From positions 9,141,574-9,205,573 of the forward strand of contig OZ020267.1 in assembly GCA_963971225.1 (NCBI GenBank): 64,000 nucleotides of DNA, in the 5' to 3' direction. Below the pieces are notes generated by a model that was given only the letters and a program-made list of their open reading frames with translations, made no database searches and was not told the origin of the DNA. How positions within the stretch are numbered: position 1 is the first letter of the stretch; every line of letters begins with the position of its first letter. Shown here in pieces: positions 12,449 to 22,949 of the stretch. The stretch is from Melieria omissa (Eukaryota > Arthropoda > Insecta > Diptera > Ulidiidae). A program made the position numbers and the translations under genes.

Positions 12449-12522
12449 CCGAGCTGGGAATCGAACCTAGGGTGTCTTGTGTTTGAAGTCAGTGCGCCAC
12501 TCGCTGGACTATCAAGACCGGC
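12449..12522 (-). repeat. tRNA-like SINE head, copy 1
   Basis: On the minus strand the order is TAGTCCAGCGAGTGG (fits a polymerase III A box), then 30 bp later GGTTCGATTCC (perfect B box, 12457-12467). A second copy with the same layout is at 63122-63200, which argues for a dispersed SINE rather than a working tRNA. The anticodon arm does not pair well and there is no clean acceptor stem. The SINE body probably runs to lower coordinates, but I cannot place its end. Confidence 0.6.
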
Positions 12523-12548
12523 AACTTCAAACAAACGATTTCAGTACT

Positions 12549-12712
12549 CTTACACCAATCTTGAGTTTCATTCCACTTTAGTTTAATATTTCGATTTTCA
12601 GCTGCATTCAATTTCAGTTCACCAATTCAGTTTCACCAATCTTGAGTTTAATTCCACTTTAGTTTAATGTTTCGATTTTCAGCTGCATTCAACTTCAGTT
12701 GAACCCTTCATT
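12549..12712. repeat. Tandem duplication, about 83 bp x 2
   Basis: CACCAATCTTGAGTTTCATT through GATTTTCAGCTGCATTCAA occurs twice in succession with few differences. No coding content is visible. The second copy ends in an A/T-rich stretch leading to the sima acceptor. Confidence 0.85.
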
Positions 12713-13479
12713 CGCTTCAATTAAATGTTTAATTGGGCTTTAAATTCTTTTGTGAATTTCAAACTAGAACGCAAAATGTAAATGTCTTTCATTATTGTTC
12801 AATTATGTTGATGTCTTTATCAATTTTTCGCAGCTTCAATGTTAGAATTGATGGACCTTCAATCAAATTTCAACACTTGATGCGCGTATTTTCACACTTG
12901 AAATTGAACACTATTAAATTTTGTGTTTTTCAAGACCAAAATATTAAAAAAAAATTTATTTCTTTATTTTACTTTGTTGTGATTTGGTGCTCTGTATTTT
13001 GGGCAGACATGTGCCTCAATAAAAATCGAATAAATCAACTAATTTCATGCAAACTTCAATTAGTCTCAATTGGAGTCCATCAATTGAGCGAGAAAGACGG
13101 AACAAAACAGTTGCCACGCGTCGTTGCGCAGCGTCTCAACGAATTGTTGGCGCTCGCTCATGAAGCAATGAAGCAATTTCGCGTATCTACTATAAGGAAT
13201 ATTGAAGCAAGTCGAGTACAGTCCGCATTGTGAAAAGTCGGAAGTGCAAGACATTTCGATTTGGCATCGAGGCCACCAACGAATGTTCCCATTACATGCA
13301 CAATTAATTAGCATTGTTCCATGAATTTTGCAGCCATTGTTTCTCAAAACCGATTTGACACCTTCATCGCGCCCTTTCTCTGTTCTCTGTTTTGTGTTAC
13401 TTGTGCCACCCAACCAATTCCACCCATTTGTCCACCAATTAGCATTCGACACTAACGTTTTGTTGTTTTTTATTTTCAG

Positions 13480-13967
13480 TGCTTAAGGAGGAGCCCGACG
13501 ATTTAACACATTTGGCACCAACTGCTGTTGATGCATGCATGCCGCACGATGAGACGGCACCGTTCTTCGATGAGATGCTCGGCTTCATAGGGTCGTACGG
13601 CAGCTTCTTACCCGACGACATTAACTCGCTGGACTCGACAACGTCGTCCAGCAACGCCGAGGCAACGCAACACTGCAGTGGCAGCAAGAGTCACAGCAGC
13701 AACAGCAACAGCAGCCACAGCAACTACAGTACTAACAGCAACAGCAGCAGCAACAACAACAATAACACTGGCAACGGCAATAGCAATCTGAGTGGCAACA
13801 ATAACAGCAACAGCAACAATAATAGCAATAACAATAACAGCAGCAACAACAACAACAATAATAATAGCAAAGGCGGAGGACGCATCGATCCGTTCATTAA
13901 TTATCGTGAAGAATCTAATGACACAAATTGCTCACAGCATTTACTATCGCCCAGTGTGGCATCCAAG
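13480..13967 (+). CDS. sima: HIF-1 alpha homologue similar (Sima), exon with N-terminal ODD motif
   Basis: Sima is the oxygen-regulated bHLH-PAS subunit that pairs with Tango (ARNT/HIF-beta) and switches on hypoxia genes in the nucleus. This exon starts two bases into a codon (phase 1 from an unseen exon) after the acceptor TTTTCAG and ends at AAG before the donor GTGTGT. It encodes LKEEPDDLTHLAPTAVD, then FFDEMLGFIGSYGSFLPDD. The LxxLAP box with Pro codon 13518-13520 corresponds to the N-terminal prolyl-hydroxylation/VHL site of HIF-alpha (LTLLAP in vertebrates). Codons from about 13680 to 13875 form a Ser/Asn-rich low-complexity tract. The bHLH and PAS domains (about 500 residues) must lie upstream of the window. 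The open frame past the donor (to 14018) is intron. Confidence 0.93.
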
Positions 13968-14633
13968 GTGTGTATAGCAGCCGAAGAAGAAGAAGAAGAA
14001 GCGGGGGTTGTTTGTTGATGTAAAAGTTGGCACGAATACGAGCGGAAAATTTGAGTTTCAAATTTTGACAAGTTCGAAAAACCGTTTAGACAGTTCAAAG
14101 ATTAAGAAAGTGCTTTCGAAGACGAATTAATTATTGTGACTGGCACTATTTGTGACCTATTGTCACACAAATACTCAATCATGTCATCATTTCACCATCA
14201 TCGAAGCGCTTTGTAAATCATAGCTAACCAACGCGAATTGTTCGAATGGTTTCGGTCGACTCTAAGCAGTTATCAAACAAGCAATCATTACACTGGGCAA
14301 CAGCTAAAATTTTTCCGAGTTCTAGTAAACCTTTTCTGAAGGATTTTTGGACGCTGATCGCAACTGCGCATTACAATCAAAAAACTGAGTACGCAGTTGT
14401 GATCAGCGTCCAAAAATCTTTTAGAAAAGTATGGTTTGATTTTAGAAAAAACAAAAAAAATCTAAAAAAAAATCGTCCCACAGTGCTTGTCACCTGTTAG
14501 GAATTGAATTTTAGAATTCTATTTGCTTTCTGTGCTCTTTGATTCGTGTCAACATCAACATTTCTGCCTTGATCGACTTGACATCACATCATACGCATCC
14601 AACTAATTCGCTTTTTCTTGGCATCCTTTACAG
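13968..14633 (+). other. sima: sima intron
   Basis: The intron runs from GTGTGT to TTTACAG, 666 bp, phase 0. It contains a 110-bp foldback at 14327-14437 that is described separately. No coding content is visible. Confidence 0.88.
14327..14437. repeat. Long imperfect hairpin in sima intron (MITE-like)
   Basis: Arms 14327-14368 and 14392-14437 pair with three mismatches and one 4-nt bulge, leaving a 23-nt loop. The loop-side sequence AAAAACTGAGTACGCAGT is shared with the CACCGTGCGACA foldback MITE family (for example near 30196 and 42675), so this is more likely a MITE derivative than a microRNA precursor. Weak outer inverted ends CACTG.../...CAGTG at 14291 and 14483 may be its termini. Confidence 0.7.
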
Positions 14634-15486
14634 AGTCCCGAGGCCAGCAGCCTGCCGTCGTTGTGCAGCCCCAACTCGCTCAGCCAGGATGACGAATTTG
14701 CATTTATGACGATGAGCGTTGACGACGACATCGACATGACCATGCGTGCTCCGTATATTCCAATGAACGAACAGGAGGACTTGCCGCTGCTCACCGCCGA
14801 CGATCTGATGTGGTGCGGCGGCAATGTCTTTCCCGGCGAGGAGTTGAACATGACCAAAGACGTCGATGTCATGCAGCAGCTGCAACAGCAGCAGACATGC
14901 GACAACAATCGCACAATATCGACCAACGCCAGTGGCTACGCTGCCGAGCAGTCGCATCTAAATCAATCACATTTTTCCAATTCACTGTGCTCGTCGCCGG
15001 CATCGACTGTGTCGTCGCTGTCACCGTCGCCGGTGAATCAGCAGTCGCAACAGCAACAGCAGCAACAACCGCAGCAAGACTCCAACAGTGTCTTTGGCAC
15101 TGATTCGAGCGAATTGGCCGCACTGCTGTGCGGCTCCGGCAATGGCACCCTATCGATTTTGGGCAACAATTGTGGTGGTGGCAATGATGACAACGATGGC
15201 CTGTATGTTGGTGGACAACAACAGCAGCAGCCTCACCAGCCACAACAACAGCAAACGCATTGCGGGAACGGGCATCGCAGTGGCAGTGGTGGACGCGTTA
15301 GTGGTTATAGTCTGGTTGGTGATTTTAGGCTGCAGGAACTGCAGCTCAAGGAGCAGGAACAGCAAAGAAGACAACAACAATTGCTTAGTCTGAGCATTGA
15401 TTGCAAAAAAGAGAAATACGATAGTTCAATATCGGCTAGTTTGTGTGATTCCATTGAGGATGCATTTGAGAATGTCTACAAGCATT
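14634..15486 (+). CDS. sima: Sima exon with C-terminal ODD prolyl-hydroxylation motif
   Basis: The exon starts after TTTACAG in phase 0 and ends at a T before the donor GTAAGT (phase 1). It opens SPEASSLPSLCSPNSLS and reaches DDIDMTMRAPYIPMNEQE, the counterpart of the vertebrate HIF-1alpha LAPYIPMDDD site. The hydroxylated Pro corresponds to codon 14751-14753 (exon residue 40). The consensus Leu before Ala-Pro is Arg here, while the APYIPM core is intact. DLPLLTADDLMWCGG follows, an acidic-hydrophobic stretch typical of the N-terminal transactivation region. The rest holds Gln-rich runs (about 15040-15080 and 15215-15255) and ends SISASLCDSIEDAFENVYKH. Together with the upstream exon it forms the oxygen-dependent degradation domain: normoxic hydroxylation by Fatiga/PHD, then VHL-mediated proteasomal turnover. 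Confidence 0.95.
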
Positions 15487-15619
15487 GTAAGTATAGCGAA
15501 CGCGCGGGAATGCGGGCAAGAAAGAGTGCAGCTGGGGAAAGGTCTTGATACAAATAATGGAATAAAATTTGTAAAGGAAATTCGTTGAATATGTTTGTAA
15601 CGTTTGAATGAGAGGATGC

Positions 15620-16350
15620 CATGATTGTTGAAGATAATTTTAAAAGCACTTTTTTGGTTCAGCCTTTTTTGAATGCAGACCTACGATTGAGAGCTTCGTA
15701 ATTGTTGAGGATCATTTTAAAAGCACTTTTTGGGTACAGTCCTACGATTTAAAGGACGTTATGATTGTTGAGTATCGTTTTTGAAGAACTTTTGGGTTCA
15801 GGCCTTCAATTGAGAGGGAGTCATGAATGTTGAGGATAGTTTTGAGAGCACTTCTTGGGTTCAGCTCTACGATTGAAAGGATTGTTGAGGATAATTTTGA
15901 AACCACTTTTTGGATGCAGACCTACGATTGAGAGGACCTGTTGATTGTTTAGGATAATTGTGAGAGCACTTTTCGGGTTCAGCCCTACAATTGAGAGGAT
16001 GGTTGATTGTTGAGTATCATTTTTGAAGCACTTTTGGGTTCAGGCCTACAATTGAGAGGGAGTCATGAATGTTGAGGATCATTTTGAGAGCACTTTTTGG
16101 GTGCAGACTTACGATTTAAAGGACGTCTTGATTGTTTAAGATAATTTTAAAAGCATTCTTTGGATGCAGACCTACGTTTAGAGGACCTCTTGATTGTTTA
16201 TGATAATTTTGAAAGAAATTTTTGGGTTCAGCCTAACGATTGAGAGAACGGTTTGATTGTTGAGTATGATTTTGAAAGCACATTTTGGATGCAGACCTAC
16301 AATTTAGAGGACGTCTTGAATGTTGAGGATCATTTTGAACATAGACCTTC
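15620..16350. repeat. About 62-bp tandem minisatellite
   Basis: A unit of the form GATTGTTGAGGATAATTTT, then AAAGCACTTTTTGGGT, then CAGACCTACGATTGAGAGG repeats about eleven times with 61-64 bp spacing (CCTACGATT near 15680, 15741, 15925 and so on). Copies are 70-90 percent alike by eye. It begins about 130 bp after the exon donor. Confidence 0.85.
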
Positions 16351-16916
16351 GACTGAGAATTTCATTTTGTGTGTGCAGAATTCGAATCTGAGCTCAGAAT
16401 CAGTTCATCACTTTAAGATTTGTGATATTTAATGTTAAATGACTGAAAAGTAATTTTTTCTGTATTCAAAGTTGCAAATTGAACGTAAAATTCACAAAGC
16501 TAGATTTGAAAATGTTCAAACAGATAAGATATTTTTGATTTATGAAACTTGTCAAAAAGAATTAAAACAGTTATGGCTCATACATATAGATAGATGTCTC
16601 ATCATAGATACCCAACATTTCGATTAGTTAATCTCAAAGTTTCGATGTGATGGAATACTTTGGTAGTCGGATTTACATTCTGCACAACAACTTCCTGAAA
16701 ACTAACACAGAACATAATATTGCAAACTTGAGCAGTTTCAAGTTTGTTTAGTCAAGATTCATTGATAAACAAAATTTGAATTTGAACATTGAACTGCGTT
16801 CGTTTGCTATAATTTTTACTCTCAAAGTACTGAGATTACTTACTGCTGTAGTACTGAAAGTAATACTGAGTACTTAAGAATTATTTTGCCCATTTCTGTC
16901 CTTGGCTACATTGTTC

Positions 16917-16985
16917 GAACCTTCGAACCCCCTACCTGCAGACTTGCAATCCAACGCTTCAACAACTCAGCCATGGCCATATCGA
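16917..16985 (-). repeat. tRNA-like sequence (degenerate)
   Basis: Minus strand: TGGCTGAGTTGTTGAAGCG (A-box-like), a loop TTGCAAG, then GGGGGTTCGAAGG (B-box-like). The order and spacing resemble a tRNA body with a GCA-type anticodon loop. The acceptor stem is not intact and the 3' end differs from a normal tRNA, so I call it a pseudo-tRNA or SINE head. Confidence 0.4.
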
Positions 16986-19123
16986 TTAGTTTTCGAATTG
17001 GTCATACAACTCTTAATTTAGTTGTTTTATATACTTAACTTAACGATCGCAGCCACTTTAGTGCAATGTTTTCCTGCTAAATACGGCCACACATTGTTTT
17101 TGTTTTTAGACATTTCCAAAAACCTGTTAATCAGATTTGTGTTTTTGCCTTCATGGTTTTTTGTGCATCATTTCTGAACCCTTTGCGTGATTTTATTTTT
17201 AGTTTCAAAATCTGTTTTTTTATATTTAGAGTGAACAAAAATAGTGTTGTTTTTTTATTGTTTTCATGACGTTCTAAAAAAATTGTTGTTCATATTTTAT
17301 GCTGAGCGTGTGTTTCCTTTTTTTTATTTTCTTAATTTTACTGGCGCACGTTTTCCACACGTATGCACATTAATATTTGTCAGCATTTCTCTTGATTCGG
17401 TCTCTGTTTGCCATTTCAATTTCAACAAGAAAAAAAAACATTTTTTCGTTGGTTTTTTTCGCATTCGAGTGAAAATTATGCAACACTTTTTTATTTGTTG
17501 ATCGCTGCTGATGCTGGCTCCCCCGCATCTCTGAGTGCGCATAAAACAGGCAAATATTCTATACGTACCGAACACCACACGCAGTTTTGCATATGTATTT
17601 GTGTCCTACTGTGTTTGTGTGTGTGTGTGTGTATATAGAAATTCCCGCAAGCGAAGCGTCGTTCAATTAATTCGTTGTGCGCGCACTCAGCAAAATTCTG
17701 TTGACTGCTGGCACAGATAGTCCAAATTTATTGTAAATTAAAATACAAAAATAAAAAAACACCAACAAAATTTATTTTTAAATTTTGTTACAAAACAAAA
17801 AAATCAATGAAAGCATAACAACAATAACAATAAACTAAGAAAATGAAATCATAACGTAAGCGGCACTGGTAGTGGCTGTGACAGTGATGTTGTTGTTGTT
17901 GTTGGCAGCGACAAACCGCCACTGTCAGCAGTAGCTAAAATTCCCACTGTCCATATTCAGTCGGCAACGGCCCCTCACCCCCTCTGCCCCCAACCCGATT
18001 ACCCCAATCGAAGTTTGTTTACTTTGTATGCTTTTGACTGCAACCAGCACTCATTGCTCTCTATGTTTGTCAGGCAGTCAGTCAGTCAGTATCCTTTTCT
18101 CTGGCCCCGCTTTTCATATTTTCGCCGTGCTCTGTATTATCATTCATTAGCCGCCCATGTATTTAAGTTGAAAACGAAAGCAGCACTGCCACACAGAGAA
18201 GCGGAGCGCACAGTGACGCGCAGCCAAATGTGAGAAACGAAGTGATATTGCAGCAGAATGTGGCAAAGAAGATGAAATGGTGTCTGTTAATTGACGAGGG
18301 TCTCTCGTCGTCATATTTGTCCTGTCGAATGAGTATTGGTGTTGTGTTTTTTTTTTTGTTTCAATAAATAATGTTCATTGCAATTATGTTCAATTTTCAC
18401 ACTTGGAACTTCTCAAAAAATACTCGTTTATATTTGAACCAACTATATATTTGTAACAACAAAAACAAATTCACCTCATTTTGAACACCTGTGCTCTCTG
18501 TCTTGGCTCCTCAGCCCATTGATGCTCACATGTCAAACGCTGCCGGTGTGTCAGCCAAATGTGTGAACCTAATATTTGAAATTTCTCCTGACACATGCAT
18601 GTCACGTTTGATGATTCTCACTTCACCGTCTGTCTGTTCATATATATGTCTATGGTTTGATTAAGTTGTTCCATCAAATGTCACTCGATATTTTGAAATA
18701 TTTGTTTTCCAGTCGAGACATTATGCTTTCCACACATTCAGCAAAGTTATTATTCCTTCGCTATCTGACAAACTGCTGCTTTGCTCTTATTCTCTTTGCT
18801 GTATTGATTTCTGTATTTCCATTTTTGCAACCATCAATAACGTTTAAAGCATGTCAACTGTCGGATGCAGTTGGTTACATTAGTTTCATGTAGTCAAAGT
18901 CTGAAAACTTTTAAACTATCAAAACAGCATCATTAGGGCTAGAAAAGTCAAGTAATTTCGTGTTCTATGGAAGTTGACTCTTTAGTGGTCATTTGAGGAC
19001 ATTGTTTAGGCCACATAGAACTATTTACCACACGGAATTTTTCTCCTCGTCGCTTTTCATATACGAATACCAATTTTTTTCGGTGGTCTCAACAATGGCT
19101 AATGCCTCGATTGAACTTACATA

Positions 19124-20070
19124 AGGACTGTATCGAAAAGAAAGTGCACGCTTAGTTTGAAGTATAACTTTAATGGACATTTTTTTGGTCAGATTTTTTG
19201 TTTTAACATTTGTTGCATATACTTTAAGGACTATACATTTTTGTTTAAATAACAAATTTATTTTTCAAATAAATTGATATCTAACTTTTTGTTAGACCCT
19301 CTTCATTAAATTTTTTACAGATTTTTGCGTTAGGGGTTTTTTTGCTTTTCTCCAATTTTTTTTTAATTCCTGAAGATTTTTAGCTTCTTGTTCATCTTTC
19401 ATAAGGTTTCTTTTGGCTCATTTAGCGGATTCTCATTTTTTCTTGGCAGTAGTTTTGAGTTTATTTTTACATATGTCTTGTCATCTATAATGATGCACGA
19501 ACATTTTTTTTGCAGAGACGAGTGTATAGTTTTCTGCATCGCGTTTTGCCAGCCACTTTTTGATTTTCGTTTCGTTTTGGTATTTATTGTTTTAATATGT
19601 TTTTAAGTTATTACTCTGTTTCACTCTTTGCACCATCGTCATACTCGTTCTAGCTAAATTTCCAATCGAAATGCACTTGTTTTCGTCAATCGAATGCTTC
19701 AGTTTTTCTTCCATTTTTTGCTCTTTAGGACCCTTTTTACGGCCTCTTTTTGGTAGGTCGTTGATAGTGCAATGTTCACCATACTTAAAAATCATCTTTT
19801 TAGCGGAGTTTATGGACACGACATTGCCGTTTGGCTGATTTTCTGTACGAAGCACCTCTTTCAGTGAACCAACTGTACACAAATTTTTTAAGGATGTCTA
19901 ACTCGATACGCGTCATTTTCGTAATATAAAAATTTGTGAAACGAAATTTGTATGAAATCAATATTTCAAGGCCTACTCTATTTAACGGCATTTTTAGAAT
20001 TAAGGAAACAAATTATATGCTGCGAGAAAATTACGTTAGAAAGTGTGCACTTTCTTTTCGATACGGTCCT
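19124..20070 (-). mobile_element. Tc1/mariner-superfamily element with degenerate transposase
   Basis: 26-bp terminal inverted repeats begin AGGACTGTATCGAAAAG and AGGACCGTATCGAAAAG (one mismatch over 26). They are flanked by TA at 19122-19123 and 20071-20072, so the unit is 947 bp. The minus strand encodes a broken transposase. An N-terminal helix-turn-helix region holds KYGEHCTINDLPKRGRKKGP (19740-19800), then SIGNLARTSMTMVQRVKQ. After a frameshift comes CIIIDDKTYVK around 19470-19500, which looks like the first catalytic Asp region (DDxTYVK). The rest of the DDE domain is missing; full-length relatives are about 1.3 kb. Nearly identical TIRs point to recent mobilisation in trans. Confidence 0.85.
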
Positions 20071-20389
20071 TACAACATGTATGTCAAAGTTTATTACTGG
20101 GTTGTGTAGAGCGCTCTCTGTGCCGCCATCGCTGCTAGGTAGGAGATGATGAAGAACGCCGGGCTCAATATCTTTGATGAGCTTATTTTGGATGATGTAT
20201 GCGTTGCAACATATTACATTTCCATCGCATTTGTCGTAGCGTTGTTGTTGTATTGCTATGTAACATGTAAATCAGCTTGCGAATTGCTAGAATGGGATGT
20301 ATAGGAGCTTGTCCCAAGAGAAAGGCTTTGCCTGGGTAATGCTGATCTAATGGGAAACAATGAAATAGAAGGAAAAAGTGCGACACGAG

Positions 20390-20412
20390 GTAGAAATCGA
20401 ACCTACAAATTC
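20390..20412 (-). repeat. B-box-like tRNA fragment
   Basis: Minus strand AGGTTCGATTTCTACCTCG resembles the T-arm of a tRNA or SINE. The upstream half is a duplicated GACTCTTAAAA stretch without a convincing A box. Confidence 0.25.
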
Positions 20413-20549
20413 TATGATAGAAGTTCTGACTCTTAAAATTAGTGACTCTTAAAACTTCTTTTAGATATCTTGGGGTCGTCTTCTTCAAGTACGCTAGCGC
20501 AGCACTCAGACAATTATACGTCCATTGTACTACGACTTGTTGTTCCCTG

Positions 20550-21160
20550 TTAATATGCTTTAAATCTACCCGATTTCCGAAGAAACCTTGAAAGATCCTG
20601 GGGTGCCAAGGAGACACGGTGGTCGCTTCTTAGCACATCAGTGCCAAACGTCTTAAACCTGATACGAGCGAACGGGGGGCAGAGACACAGGAAGTGTTCC
20701 GCCGTTTCAACATCCTCTTCACAAGCAGGACATAAGATCAGATCATCAGATATGCCTACCATTTCCATGTGCTTTGCCCATAGAAAATGGCCCGCCATCA
20801 ACCCGACCATCTGCCTGCAGTCCCTTCTACCTACTGACAAAAGAAACTGTGAGCATTTGTCGGATATGGCGGGAAGCATAAGTTTCGTCCACCTGCAGCC
20901 GCTCTCAGCCTGCCATGCTCGCTCCTGGGTCATAGTGACCCATTCGTTAACTGTGACTTTGATGGCTGCAGATGGGATGGGCAGAACAGGCTCAGGGCCT
21001 ACAAAATCAGCCTCAGAGCCCATTCTGGCCAAGGAATCCGAGGTCTCGTTACCCGCAATTCCTGTGTATCCCGGGACCCAGGGAGCATCATTCTTCGTAT
21101 CTACTCTGTTTTTTATTAGTGCTAAAGAAATTAGATGCACCAAAGGTCTGTTGAGATAAG
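20550..21160 (-). pseudogene. Non-LTR retrotransposon 3' part: RNase H end and zinc-finger-like C-terminus
   Basis: A minus-strand frame contains WVPGYTGIAGNETSDSLARM, the WVPGHxGIxGNExAD box of retrotransposon RNase H with the usual His replaced by Tyr. A Trp/Arg-rich linker follows, then CPACEEDVETAEHFLCLCPP, the C-terminal Cys-His motif of I/R1-group LINEs. The frame closes at 20550. The 5' part (endonuclease, reverse transcriptase) is missing, which fits 5' truncation at insertion. It is not the same copy or subfamily as the fragments at 50113 and 51105, but all three lie on the minus strand. Confidence 0.8.
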
Positions 21161-21349
21161 AAAAATACTGTACATGTCTAAATCAGTTTAGGGTTTTGTT
21201 AATATTTGTTGATTCTTTTATGAAACTAATAATCAGACTCCAATCAAAATCAGCGCATTTTCCAAAAAGTAAGACTTGAAACTTTTTCCGCAAAGGTTCT
21301 TCCAGGTTCGAGGCGTATTCTTCAGTAGTTCGTACCAAGACATGATAGA

Positions 21350-21490
21350 GCGTCCTCAACTTGATCCTTTTACCGTAGACACGGTCTCCATCTTCGTCGT
21401 AGACCTCTAACTGCCACATCGAACAAATTTTTTGCAGCAGCTTCAACGTCCATACGGCAGACGTGGCCAAGCCGCAGTGATTCGCTGTGC
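21350..21490 (-). pseudogene. Retrotransposon C-terminal fragment (LGHVxRM motif)
   Basis: On the minus strand, SLRLGHVCRMDVEAAAKNLF followed by RGLRRRWRPCLR and DQVEDALSCLGTN matches the LRWLGHVxRM...RRxGRPxxRWxDxVEEDL tail of many LINE reverse-transcriptase proteins. One stop interrupts it. The clade is not resolved. Confidence 0.6.
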
Positions 21491-21887
21491 TAAGCTTTGT
21501 TAGTTTGTGTTCTATATTTGTTGTTGCATAGCGTAAAAGTACGAGTATGTCTTCACAGAATATTTATCACCAAGCTTTGGTTCAATTACGAGCTTTAAAT
21601 TGTGATCCTCCTGAATTCAATGCATTGATCTATGTAGCCGTTTAAATAATATCGGTCCTCAGATAATTTCTAAATTTTTCAATTTGGTTCCTATAGTTTA
21701 TGTTCAAACATTTTTCAAATTCTAATTTTTCACACGTATTCTTTGCGAATTTGTTTCTAAAAATCCAAATTTCTTGCAAGTCTAGTGAACGCAAATAACT
21801 TTTTAGCATTTTCAAAACAAAAATTAAAATACTATATATTGCAATCCATAGCCACATAGCCACTAGTATTCAAACATATACTATATA

Positions 21888-22020
21888 CAGTAGCGCACAG
21901 AGTGGGGTTTTGGGGGTTCAAACCTCCCAAATACAAAAATTGCTGTAGAAAAATAAGGTTTCAAATAGAATTGGGCTCAAAAATTGTACGCAAACTGTGC
22001 CTCTGCCCTTCTCACCCAAA
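21888..22020. repeat. Dispersed GGGGTTTTGGGGGTT repeat
   Basis: GGGGTTTTGGGGGTTCAAACC, then AAGGTTTCAAATAGAATT and a closing GTGC-rich end recur in diverged form near 9305-9460, 53835-53930 and 60213-60320. The copy at 60147-60360 has the best-kept ends and shows this is a short MITE family. Confidence 0.55.
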
Positions 22021-22949
22021 TGAAATCGTGACTATATATGTATATATACATATATAAAAGTGAAAATCGTGCATTGAATCTGAAATACTGTTACTGCTGT
22101 GTTGAACGATCGTTGTCAGTCCGTGGCGTCTTTGACGATTTTCTCGAATTATTGCAATTAATTTTTTGTTGCTTTTGTTGTCGTAGTCGCGTGTATGCTA
22201 TTAGCTTTTTTCCCCCCGTTTATTTTTATACGCGAGGTTTGATTGTTTTGTCTTGTCGCGCTTTCTGCCATCGCTTTATTCATCTCCATCCATCCATCCA
22301 TCCAGCCATCTGTTCATCAGTTGTTCCCACTTTGAATAGTTGCCAGCGGAAAATGTTTATTATTGTTTTGGCGCTGCCTTCAGCGCGGTCAATGTCAGGG
22401 GCAAAATAATTTCATCGATATTTTTATAAGATTTAATAAAAACAGCAACGCAATTGATGCGCATTGGCTGACTGAAAGTGTCTGTATTCAGGTTCAAGTT
22501 CAAAACAAAACTCTGACGTTGTGTTTAATGTTGAATAGCTGTGAATGTGGCGGAGAATTTTTTTGGTTTTTGTTTAATTTTCAAGTACTTTGAAATGCGC
22601 AAAACTAGTTTCGAATATTAAAAGTGATAAACTGACAATTGTCTTATGATAGAAAAGCTTACAGCGTGCCGAGCTTTAAAGCTTTCTGTCACTGTTTGTG
22701 AGCAGTAAGCTTTAAGCTTCTCAGTGCAAACATTCGACTTTTAAGTAAATGAGTTTCCACTAGAAATTAATGGCCTACTTGTAGGCGCGCTAGCTTTACA
22801 CAACTCGAAATTTCCACATTTTCAAAGAATTTCCTTTTTTTTTATTTGACACTCTTTCCTCACTGTTGGTCTCTTTCTCTGCATTTAAAATATTATAAGG
22901 TTTTTTGTTCTTTTTATTAACATTTTTTCCACTCTCTCGTCTACGTTAG

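Larger units (their letters stand above)
1..13479 (+). other. sima: sima intron upstream of the first visible exon (partial)
   Basis: No open frame in this stretch looks like a conserved protein. The splice acceptor TTTTCAG ends at 13479, directly before the first sima exon, so I read the whole stretch as intron; its 5' end lies outside the window. Separate entries describe the repeats inside it. In 1250-3490, 5873-7000, 8345-10740 and 12713-13479 I see only AT-rich single-copy-looking DNA with short (CA)n and poly-T runs and scattered stops. An independent gene hidden in it cannot be excluded. Confidence 0.75.
15487..22949 (+). other. sima: sima intron, 7.5 kb
   Basis: The intron runs from GTAAGT (15487) to GTTAG (22949), joining phase 1 to phase 1 (T + CA gives Ser). 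It holds a tandem array, a tRNA-like element, a Tc1-type element and two retrotransposon fragments, listed separately. In 16370-16900, 17000-19120, 20075-20550 and 22030-22949 I see AT-rich DNA with microsatellites only. A somewhat GC-richer stretch (about 17850-18240) could hold a regulatory element, but nothing specific can be supported. Confidence 0.88.

Noticed and set aside
12449..12522. Functional tRNA gene
   Set aside because: Good A and B boxes but no matching acceptor or anticodon stems, and a second copy of the same layout exists at 63122.
12733..13233. 166-codon + strand frame just before the first sima exon
   Set aside because: AT-rich, no domain, not joined to the exon by a usable donor in the right phase; it looks like intron.
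14327..14437. microRNA precursor
   Set aside because: The arm is longer than usual and shares an 18-bp phrase with a MITE family; kept only as a hairpin feature.
14869..15243. Long minus-strand and off-frame ORFs opposite the sima exons
   Set aside because: These are shadows of CAG/CAA-rich coding sequence (poly-Gln read as poly-Cys/Ala/Leu); the same applies at 23045-23646 and 57307-57880.
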